Shown here one piece after another: positions 1 through 5,273 of a stretch of DNA of 10,138 nt. The notes beneath the pieces were generated by a model. That model was given only the letters and a program-made list of their open reading frames with translations. It had not been told where the DNA came from and made no database searches. Location of the stretch: assembly GCA_022710505.1 (NCBI GenBank), contig JAKLGS010000023.1:1-10138 (forward strand). Reading direction: 5' to 3'. Position 1 is the first letter of the stretch, and each line of letters opens with the position of its first letter. The DNA comes from Patescibacteria group bacterium (GTDB taxonomy: Bacteria; Patescibacteriota; WWE3; UBA101185; UBA10185). Position numbers and translations under genes: made by a program.

Positions 1-445
1 TTATTTTTGTAAGAGGGTCAAAATATGAACACTCTTCATTTAAAACAGAATTAATATCGCTGAATGTTTTGTTAATTTCAAATTTACCGTTTTCCATTTT
101 TGAGACATCCAAAATACTTCCCACCATAGTGAGAAGAGTTGTAGAAGAGTTTTTAATCTGATTCAGAAGAGTTTGTATTTGAACTACCGACAGTTCGTCT
201 GTACTTTTAATTAACAAATCTGCGGCACCTCTTATTACTGACAGAGGTGATCTTAATTCATGAACAAGAATAGGTAAAAAATCATCTCTAGCTGAATTTT
301 TAGAAGATTTTAGGTCGTTGAGTTCATCTTGAAGTTTTTTTAATTTAGATAAGTCCTTTAACCTAAAAAATAAGATAAATGAAATAATTAAAAGAATTAT
401 TGATTCCAGTATTACCAGAATATTTAGTATTGTTATTTTTTCCAT
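1..445 (-). CDS. Membrane sensor histidine kinase, N-terminal part (runs off window)
   Basis: This is the first 148 codons of a sensor histidine kinase whose C-terminal ATPase domain lies beyond the window. My translation from the ATG at 445-443 starts MEKITILNIL. Residues about 5-27 form one hydrophobic membrane helix, residues 30-50 look like a charged linker or coiled coil, and a HisKA dimerisation/phosphoacceptor domain follows. The H-box is HELRSPL with phosphoacceptor His62. Only about four residues precede the membrane helix, so there is no room for an extracellular sensor domain. The start lies 9 nt after the stop of the response regulator gene, so the two should form a two-gene operon in which the kinase phosphorylates that receiver. 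No Shine-Dalgarno motif is visible. Family assignment is firm; the stimulus is unknown. Confidence 0.88.
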   Translation of the reverse strand, partial: MEKITILNILVILESIILLIISFILFFRLKDLSKLKKLQDELNDLKSSKNSARDDFLPILVHELRSPLSVIRGAADLLIKSTDELSVVQIQTLLNQIKNSSTTLLTMVGSILDVSKMENGKFEINKTFSDINSVLNEECSYFDPLTKI

Positions 446-454
446 TGTGGCAGT

Positions 455-859
455 TTACGATCCCATAACCTTTACATTAAAGTCTTGATCTTCACCTAAA
501 AATAAAGCTATCTTGTCGGGCAGTTCAGAAGGAACGATGTTATATTTCATTAAGTAATCATTTGCTCCGTATTCCATAGCTCTCGAGATGTTTTCATCAC
601 TACCGAAGTTTGTAAGCATTATAACAACAACTGATTGGGTCTCTTCTCTCTCACGAAGTTCTTTTAGAATGTCCAAACCGCTCATACCAGGTAAAACTAT
701 ATCTAAAAGAATAAGATCTGGTTTTTCGGTGATAATTCTTTCTACCGCAGAGGTTCCTTCGGAAACCCTGACAATATCATATCCTTTCATCTTTAGGGGA
801 ACGGAGAATATATTATAAAAACCCTCATCGTCCTCAACAAAAAATATTTTCTTAGGCAT
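455..859 (-). CDS. Single-domain response regulator (CheY-like receiver)
   Basis: A 134-residue protein made only of a receiver domain. The conserved features are present: acidic Mg-binding cluster E9-D10-D11, phosphoacceptor Asp53 in LLDIVLPGMSG, Thr83 in the MLTN segment and Lys105 in the GANDYLMK segment. The fold is therefore intact and should be phosphorylatable. There is no DNA-binding or enzymatic output domain, and only about 15 residues follow the last receiver helix. The signal must pass through protein-protein contact or a phosphorelay. The kinase gene starts 9 nt downstream and is the likely partner. A promoter with good -35 and -10 elements sits directly upstream and would place transcription start at or next to the ATG. 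The start is well supported because the beta-1 strand (KKIFFVEDD) begins at residue 3. Confidence 0.93.
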   Translation of the reverse strand: MPKKIFFVEDDEGFYNIFSVPLKMKGYDIVRVSEGTSAVERIITEKPDLILLDIVLPGMSGLDILKELREREETQSVVVIMLTNFGSDENISRAMEYGANDYLMKYNIVPSELPDKIALFLGEDQDFNVKVMGS

Positions 860-865
860 ACAGTA

Positions 866-894
866 ATATTACAAAAGGAATTCAAACAAGTAAA
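866..894 (-). promoter_or_regulatory. Sigma70-type promoter of the response regulator operon, probably leaderless
   Basis: On the minus strand a -35 element TTTACT (889-894) and a -10 element TAATAT (866-871) are separated by 17 nt. With usual spacing the first transcribed base would be position 859, the A of the response regulator ATG. No Shine-Dalgarno sequence is present. The elements are read directly from the sequence; use as a promoter and the exact start are inferred. Confidence 0.6.
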
Positions 895-945
895 CCGTTT
901 TTATGAAAGAAGTAGAAAATCATCTTACCTCTGCACTATTTATCT

Positions 946-1308
946 CTAAATAGACAAATCTATATCAAAATAATGTTTTATTTTATACTGGCCTTTATTT
1001 TTTTCTATACTTATAAGATCAACAGAATAATCCGGAATTTTTACACTATATTCGTAATTTTTAACAAGATATGAATTAATGGTTCTTGATAGGTGACATT
1101 TCTTTTTATAATTAAACAGGTCGCAGGGGCTACAAAATCCGCTTTCAGCGGATTTAACCTCTACAAATGTAAGTTTACGTTTGTAGGCCACAATATCTAA
1201 CTCCCCGCCCAAACACGTCCAATTGGTAGTAATAATTTTGTAGCCCCTGCTCTTCAGGTAAGTAACAGCGATTCGTTCCGCTACCTTCCCCACACACCTC
1301 TTATTCAC
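946..1308 (-). CDS. yraN: YraN/UPF0102 family nuclease-like protein
   Basis: A 120-residue member of the UPF0102 family, which has a restriction-endonuclease-like fold and unsettled function, often suggested to act in DNA recombination or repair. Family signatures are in order: GKVAERIA with Glu11, RGYKII (21-26), GGELDIVA with Glu36 and Asp38, and FVEVK with Glu50 and Lys52, which matches the D-ExK nuclease core. The start is GTG at 1308-1306; the frame has no ATG between it and an upstream in-frame TAA (1338-1336). Odd for the family is a cysteine-rich stretch with a CSPC motif (59-62) and Cys71, where other members usually have a non-cysteine loop. The gene also carries a long nested inverted repeat (1123-1250). 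It follows the PBP gene by 88 nt and has its own promoter. Confidence 0.88.
   Translation of the reverse strand: MNKRCVGKVAERIAVTYLKSRGYKIITTNWTCLGGELDIVAYKRKLTFVEVKSAESGFCSPCDLFNYKKKCHLSRTINSYLVKNYEYSVKIPDYSVDLISIEKNKGQYKIKHYFDIDLSI
1123..1250. repeat. Nested inverted repeat inside yraN (16-bp arms enclosing two hairpins)
   Basis: Perfect 16-base inverted arms lie at 1123-1138 (GCAGGGGCTACAAAAT) and 1235-1250, 96 nt apart. Between and overlapping them are two hairpins. The first has a perfect 9-bp stem, 1135-1143 with 1147-1155, and a 3-nt loop; it shares four bases with the outer arm. The second is 1161-1171 with 1176-1186 around a 4-nt loop, containing one G-U pair if read from the plus strand and one A-C mismatch in the mRNA. 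On the mRNA the arms encode RGYKI and FCSPC. The whole structure is coding and is not followed by a U-tract, so it is not an ordinary terminator. Confidence 0.85.
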
Positions 1309-1314
1309 GAGATA

Positions 1315-1342
1315 AATATAAATCTTAATGAATTTTTATCAA
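1315..1342 (-). promoter_or_regulatory. Sigma70-type promoter of yraN, probably leaderless
   Basis: On the minus strand TTGATA (1337-1342, one mismatch to TTGACA) is followed after 16 nt by TATATT (1315-1320, one mismatch to TATAAT). Six bases separate the -10 element from the GTG start, so transcription should begin at or next to the G at 1308. No Shine-Dalgarno motif is present. The match is strong; activity is inferred. Confidence 0.6.
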
Positions 1343-1396
1343 CGTATCTGATTCTACTATTAATAGAATTTTTCATTTTTAATAAAATATTGAGAT

Positions 1397-3334
1397 TTAT
1401 TGGTTTAGTGAAGGATTTGTCTCCGATTTTATAGTTGAGGTGACAGGGTTTTCAACAACCCTGTCCGGAGCAATACCGTAAAACTTAACAAGCTCAGATG
1501 CAATGTCCATCCAAACTGGAACCGCTGTTTCTGCTGCCCAAGGCGATTCTTGAGGTTCCTGCAGTTTTACAATCAATGAAAATGCTTTGGATTGAGTTAA
1601 AAATCCAACAAATGTAGCATTAGTTCTATTTTTTGAATAACTTCCTTCTTCCGGAACCTCCGCTGTACCTGTTTTTCCTGATATTCGATAATCTTTTAAA
1701 ATAAAGTATTTACCCTCACCACCTTCTGCAGCCTTTTCAAGAAGATCTGTCATAATATCCGAAGTCTCCTTAGATATAACTCTTCTAATATTTTTAGAAG
1801 GGATTTCAGTCTCTCCATTTTCATCAACTAATTTTGATATTATTTTTGGTTGCATTAGAAAACCACCGTTTGCTATGACGTTAAAAGCTGAAAGCATTTG
1901 AAGAGGCGTAGTAGACACACCTTGTCCAAAAGATATGTTAGCTGTATCAATATCAGTCCAGCTATCTTTTGGTCTTAAAATTCCGGTATCTTCGCCCTCC
2001 AAATCAATGCCTGAAACTGTTCCAATGCCAAAATCAGAAAGATATTTATACAATTTATCACGCCCAACTTGCATACCGACCCAAGCTGCTCCAATATTGT
2101 TTGATTTTTGAAGTAATTGAGCTATGGTCTGAACACCGTAATGCTTTCCGTCCCAGTTATCAATTGTATGTGTAGAATAAACCACCGGACCACTATCGAC
2201 AAATGTAGTATCAGGGCCAACTAAACCAAGATCTACCGCTGCAGATACGGTCATAGGTTTCATGACAGATCCCGGTTCATAAGTGTACGATATGGCTAAA
2301 TTTTTTCTTTCAATATTTTTTCTACCGAGCTTTTCAACATATTTCTCCTCTTCATTAAAATTCGCAGGATCGTAGGTGGGATAGTTTGCTAAGGCAATTA
2401 TGTCTCCTGTAAAAGGGTCCATTACAATTGCACTACCTGAGTAAGCACCATATTTTTCTACCCCCTCTTTAATCTTTTTTTCAACCATATACTGAATTGA
2501 CCTGTTTATTGTCAATACAACATTTCTTCCTTGAATTGGAGGTACCATTCTATAGTCACCCATAAGGATTGGGTTACCCAAAGCATCCGTCTCTTCCAAA
2601 ACCTTCCCAGGCTTACCTTTAAGATCCTCATTCAATCTACCCTCGATTCCAAAATACCCAACTTTTTCCCCATCTTCAGTGCTTCCCACAAACCCCAGCA
2701 AATGACTTGCCAAAGTACCTTCAGGATAATATCTAACGGGATATTCCTCAAAACCAATTCCTGTAATCCCGCTTTCCTCTATTTTTATCTTCTCTTCCGA
2801 AGTAATATCTCTCATCAGAGGAACCCAAAGCCTATCCGAGGAAATATAATTATAAAAATCCTTAAAATATTTCTCAAACATCTCACTTTTGGTTAGTTTA
2901 GGCGATCTACCTGAATCCTCAGATTTATTCGTATTTGTAATATCATCTTCCTCACCATCTTCGGAATCACCATCTTCTTCATAATCAGTTTCATAATCAT
3001 CTAACAAAGAACGCATAGAAGAAAGTATTTCTGCAAGATCAGAAGACACTTTATAAGGGTCTGAAATTCTTTTTGGTTCAGCAAACAATAAATAGTTGCT
3101 TTTAGCTCCAGCTAAAACATAACCGTCCGAGCTTAATATTTCACCTCTTTTCGCAGGAATCTCAAACTGGCTGGAATACTGACTTTCAGCTAAAGCACGG
3201 TAATCATCGTGATTAATTACCTGTATTTGGAAAAGTCTAAGAATTACTACAATAAAAGCGGAAATAAAGAAAATATAAACAGCATTAACTCTCCATTCAT
3301 CAAAAAATCTTTTTTTCTCTCTAACAGGGCTCAT
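1397..3334 (-). CDS. ftsI: Class B penicillin-binding protein (FtsI/PBP2-type peptidoglycan transpeptidase)
   Basis: A 645-residue peptidoglycan DD-transpeptidase that cross-links stem peptides outside the membrane, most likely in septal synthesis given its place after mraZ-rsmH-ftsL. There is a short cytoplasmic N-terminus, one membrane anchor (about 17-37), then the PBP dimerisation region beginning around IPAKRGEILSSDG (59-71) and the transpeptidase domain from about 295. Catalytic motifs are complete: SVMK with nucleophile Ser356 and Lys359, SNN at 411-413, and KTGT at 554-557. There is no PASTA domain. An unusual acidic insertion occupies about 112-142; 14 of the 20 residues 112-131 are Asp or Glu. 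The ATG at 3334 is the only ATG available after an upstream in-frame TAA. The gene lies 66 nt after the ftsL stop with no Shine-Dalgarno motif. A spoVD-like or elongation PBP2 role is less likely but not excluded. Confidence 0.93.
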   Translation of the reverse strand: MSPVREKKRFFDEWRVNAVYIFFISAFIVVILRLFQIQVINHDDYRALAESQYSSQFEIPAKRGEILSSDGYVLAGAKSNYLLFAEPKRISDPYKVSSDLAEILSSMRSLLDDYETDYEEDGDSEDGEEDDITNTNKSEDSGRSPKLTKSEMFEKYFKDFYNYISSDRLWVPLMRDITSEEKIKIEESGITGIGFEEYPVRYYPEGTLASHLLGFVGSTEDGEKVGYFGIEGRLNEDLKGKPGKVLEETDALGNPILMGDYRMVPPIQGRNVVLTINRSIQYMVEKKIKEGVEKYGAYSGSAIVMDPFTGDIIALANYPTYDPANFNEEEKYVEKLGRKNIERKNLAISYTYEPGSVMKPMTVSAAVDLGLVGPDTTFVDSGPVVYSTHTIDNWDGKHYGVQTIAQLLQKSNNIGAAWVGMQVGRDKLYKYLSDFGIGTVSGIDLEGEDTGILRPKDSWTDIDTANISFGQGVSTTPLQMLSAFNVIANGGFLMQPKIISKLVDENGETEIPSKNIRRVISKETSDIMTDLLEKAAEGGEGKYFILKDYRISGKTGTAEVPEEGSYSKNRTNATFVGFLTQSKAFSLIVKLQEPQESPWAAETAVPVWMDIASELVKFYGIAPDRVVENPVTSTIKSETNPSLNQ

Positions 3335-3400
3335 ATTTAAATATTTTACAGGTACAGCAACATAAAAACTACTAAATTAGCTTCTAAAATCTGAAATTTT

Positions 3401-3715
3401 TTAATTGATTAGAGCAACTTGAGTCTTGGAATCCAAATCCAGTGAAATTAATCTTGCATCCATTTTTACAAAACCAAGTTCGTTTGACCTCTTTTCTATA
3501 TAGGAAATTGAAGAAAGAGAAGAATTAACAGCCTTTAATCTACTTATATCCTCTTCAATATCTTTTTTAATTGAAAAGGCTTGTTCAAGCTCTTCGTTTT
3601 TAATAGTAATACAACTACACTGATAAAACTTATAAACCAATGCAGAAACGAAAAATACTATGGATAGTACAAAGAAAGTATTAAATAATTTGTCTAATTT
3701 ATATTTTGTTCCCAT
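3401..3715 (-). CDS. ftsL: FtsL/FtsB-like septum protein
   Basis: A 104-residue bitopic membrane protein. A short cytoplasmic N-terminus is followed by one membrane helix (about 11-31), a charged heptad-like stretch (about 38-65) and a YIEKRSNELGFVKMD segment (72-86) typical of the FtsL/DivIC (FtsB) superfamily, whose members form coiled coils and recruit FtsW and FtsI to the septum. Sequence similarity in this family is always low, so the name rests on topology, the short motif and synteny: it lies between rsmH and the PBP gene, the classical place of ftsL. Its ATG (3715-3713) lies inside the end of rsmH, giving a 17-nt overlap and suggesting translational coupling. No Shine-Dalgarno motif is seen. 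Cys33 and Cys35 just outside the membrane are a small oddity. Confidence 0.8.
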   Translation of the reverse strand: MGTKYKLDKLFNTFFVLSIVFFVSALVYKFYQCSCITIKNEELEQAFSIKKDIEEDISRLKAVNSSLSSISYIEKRSNELGFVKMDARLISLDLDSKTQVALIN

Positions 3716-4589
3716 TTTTTATAAACACTCTCAACTTCGCACTCCTGCTTCTAACGTTAGTCCTTATTTCCTCTTCGGCAGGTGTAAGAGGCTTCTTGTA
3801 CATTTCACTTACACTAGGCCGCGCGCGGTGGCTAAAATCTTTAGCCACCTTATCTTCCAATGAATGGAAGGTGATCAGGACGATCACACTACCAGGCAGC
3901 AATAGGCGCGCGGCCTGAGGCAGTGATTTTTCCAGGTTCTCTATTTCATCGTTTACCACGATTCGTAGAGCCTGAAAGGTTCTTGTGGCAGGATTAATCC
4001 TACCTCGTTCGTAACCTGGAGAAGACACAGACTTTATTATTTCTACAAGATCCCCTGTAGTCTGTATTTTCTTCAACTTACGAGCTTCCACGATAGCCTG
4101 TGCAATTTTTCTCGACAATCTTTCGTCTGAATATCTGTATATTAAACTTGCCAATTCTTTTTCATTTAGAGAATTAACTATATCGGCGGCCGTAACTCCC
4201 AAGTTTTTATCTAATCTCATATCCAATGGTTCATTTAGTTGAAAACTAAGACCTAAACCCATGTCTTCTAACTCGATTGAACTGTATCCAAGGTCAAATA
4301 TAATTCCGCTGACTTTTCTGAACCCATTATTTTGAGCTATTTCTTCTATATTTTTAAAGTTCCCTAAAACACCTAAAAAATTTCTCCCGAAGCCTTCGTT
4401 ACTTATTCTTTCGGTTGCTCTTTTCAAGGCTGCTTCGTTTATCTCAATTCCTAAAACCTTCCCACCTTTTTTTAAAATTTCTAAGGTGTGACCGGCATCC
4501 CCTAAAGTAGCATCTATATATAATTTTTCCTTCTCTACTTTTAATGATTCAATCGTTTCTTTTAAAAGTACCGGTTTGTGATATTCCAT
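3699..4589 (-). CDS. rsmH: 16S rRNA (cytosine1402-N4)-methyltransferase RsmH (MraW)
   Basis: This SAM-dependent methyltransferase modifies N4 of C1402 in the decoding centre of 16S rRNA. I chose the internal ATG at 4589-4587 (296 residues), because family proteins begin like MEYHKPVLLKE and the longer 4652 start would overlap mraZ by 53 nt. Motifs in this numbering are the SAM loop DATLGDAGH (26-34), acidic Glu49 after strand beta-2, FDLGYSS (98-104), PLDMRLD (121-127), NPATRTFQALRI (199-210), FHSLED (241-246) and the C-terminal RSRSAKLRV (280-288). Length is normal for the family. It begins 10 nt after the mraZ stop without a Shine-Dalgarno motif. A GC-rich, hairpin-dense segment (3816-3916) encodes about residues 226-258, with Arg codons CGC and CGG and Ala codon GCG that stand out against the AT-rich surroundings. 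Confidence 0.96.
   Translation of the reverse strand: MEYHKPVLLKETIESLKVEKEKLYIDATLGDAGHTLEILKKGGKVLGIEINEAALKRATERISNEGFGRNFLGVLGNFKNIEEIAQNNGFRKVSGIIFDLGYSSIELEDMGLGLSFQLNEPLDMRLDKNLGVTAADIVNSLNEKELASLIYRYSDERLSRKIAQAIVEARKLKKIQTTGDLVEIIKSVSSPGYERGRINPATRTFQALRIVVNDEIENLEKSLPQAARLLLPGSVIVLITFHSLEDKVAKDFSHRARPSVSEMYKKPLTPAEEEIRTNVRSRSAKLRVFIKNGNKI
3816..3916. repeat. GC-rich cluster of hairpins inside rsmH with closing inverted repeat
   Basis: Outer perfect 11-base arms AGGCCGCGCGC (3816-3826) and its reverse complement (3906-3916) enclose three consecutive perfect hairpins: a 10-bp stem with a 3-nt loop (3827-3836 with 3840-3849), a 6-bp stem with a 5-nt loop (3854-3859 with 3865-3870) and a 6-bp stem with a 5-nt loop (3871-3876 with 3882-3887). 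About 18 unpaired bases precede the second outer arm. The layout resembles a four-way junction. All of it is coding sequence for a conserved part of RsmH. There is no poly-U tail, so a terminator is unlikely. Confidence 0.8.
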
Positions 4590-4599
4590 TTTTGTTAAT

Positions 4600-5010
4600 T
4601 TAGGCAGACAGTATTGCTGAAATTTTTTCCGAATGTTTGGTCCAATTTTCAAAGTCCCATATTTCTATATGATCACCCGCCCCTATCACAACAACCCTCT
4701 TCCCGATTTTTGCATACTCTTTTAAATTTCCAGGTATTACAATCCTTCCTTGAGTATCAATTGCTGTTTCTGATGCCCCGGAGTACATATATCTTTTAAG
4801 GTCTCTGGTTTTGGAATCAGTTATTGGATTTTCAACTTGCTTCTCTGCTTCAGCTAACCAATCTTCTTTATCGTAACCAAAAACACAGCTTTCAAAACCC
4901 TTAGAGAGAATTAACTCGTCTCCCTTTATTTGTTCCCGAAGTTTCTTGGGCAAAGCAATTCTTGATCCTTCGGTGATATTCGGTTGGTATTCCCCAAGAA
5001 ACATTTTCAT
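4600..5010 (-). CDS. mraZ: Transcriptional regulator MraZ
   Basis: A 136-residue DNA-binding protein of the MraZ family, built from two AbrB-like swapped-hairpin halves. The first begins MFLGEYQPNI and continues to a SRIALP segment (16-21); the second is DTQGRIVIP (85-93) followed by KEYAKIGKRVVVIGAGDHIEIWD. MraZ forms a ring and binds spaced TGG-core repeats to regulate its own dcw operon. It is the first gene of that cluster here, and matching repeats lie just upstream (5042-5077). Two starts are possible, ATG at 5010 or at 5004; family proteins usually begin at the equivalent of the second (MFLGEY). There is no Shine-Dalgarno motif before either. Its TAA lies 10 nt before rsmH. Confidence 0.95.
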   Translation of the reverse strand: MKMFLGEYQPNITEGSRIALPKKLREQIKGDELILSKGFESCVFGYDKEDWLAEAEKQVENPITDSKTRDLKRYMYSGASETAIDTQGRIVIPGNLKEYAKIGKRVVVIGAGDHIEIWDFENWTKHSEKISAILSA

Positions 5011-5024
5011 ATAAACTTAGAAAA

Positions 5025-5054
5025 TTTATACACGTGACGTTCACCATTTGTCAC
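5025..5054 (-). promoter_or_regulatory. Candidate mraZ (dcw) promoter
   Basis: On the minus strand GTGACA (5049-5054) and TATAAA (5025-5030) are separated by 18 nt, each one base from the sigma70 consensus. Transcription would start near 5018, leaving a leader of about 8 nt before the ATG. The -35 element overlaps the MraZ repeats, which fits autoregulation. An alternative, TTGACA (5090-5095) with GATATT (5067-5072) at 17 nt, has a perfect -35 but a poor -10. Confidence 0.45.
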
Positions 5055-5077
5055 CATGTTATATCCAATATCCACCA
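5042..5077 (-). promoter_or_regulatory. mraZ: MraZ operator: four spaced TGG-core boxes
   Basis: Read on the minus strand, four direct units share a TGG core: AAATGGTGGA, TATTGGATAT, ACATGGTGAC and AAATGGTGAA. Their TGG cores lie at 5077-5075, 5067-5065, 5056-5054 and 5046-5044, so spacings are 10, 11 and 10 nt, one helical turn each. Three units contain TGGTG. Known MraZ operators are short TGG-containing direct repeats with a 10-bp period upstream of mraZ, so autoregulation of this cluster is a well-founded inference. The second unit is degenerate. Confidence 0.82.
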
Positions 5078-5273
5078 TTTAGTCGTTGTTGTCAATACAA
5101 ATAAAACCCGAAGTATTGATTTTCATAATCTACCTATAGGTTGTAAATTCAGAAATAATTATTTTTATAAGATAAAGGTATGAAAGATTTAAAAATATCG
5201 ATGTGTACTTAACATAAACAATACAAAGGATTTAATTAGCACCTACTCGGCGATATAAAAAGATAAAAGAAAA
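5078..5273. other. Intergenic region between glyS and the mraZ operator
   Basis: No gene of credible length is present on either strand; the whole gap from mraZ to glyS spans 5011-5273. Immediately after the glyS stop the minus strand is T-rich (about 5250-5273) but no stable stem precedes it, so I cannot call an intrinsic terminator. A 10-base palindrome ACCTATAGGT lies at 5132-5141, and a perfect TTGACA lies at 5090-5095. The rest is AT-rich with no structure I can interpret. Confidence 0.6.

Noticed and set aside
1351..1369. ATTCTA/TAGAAT hairpin with a following T-run as a terminator
   Set aside because: The T-run follows the stem only on the plus strand, where there is no gene; in the minus direction no U-tract follows, and the stem is only 6 AT-rich pairs.
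2531..2896. Plus-strand open frame of 121 codons inside the PBP gene
   Set aside because: It is opposite a well-conserved coding region, its translation shows no recognisable domain, and no promoter or start signal supports it. The other plus-strand frames were rejected likewise.
3816..3916. tRNA or tRNA-like gene from the cloverleaf shape
   Set aside because: The closing stem is 11 bp, there is no anticodon-arm or T-loop consensus, and arm lengths do not match a tRNA.
3990..4001. 12-base palindrome AGGATTAATCCT in rsmH as a regulatory site
   Set aside because: It falls on codons for the invariant RINPA segment and has no loop; a coding coincidence is sufficient.
4590..4652. Upstream start for rsmH giving 317 residues
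   Set aside because: The extra 21 residues overlap mraZ and resemble nothing in the family; the MEYHKPVLLKE start fits RsmH proteins.
5240..5273. Intrinsic terminator after glyS
   Set aside because: A T-rich stretch is present but the only nearby stem (about 4 pairs in the CGCC...GGTG segment) is weak and lies after the T-run, not before it.
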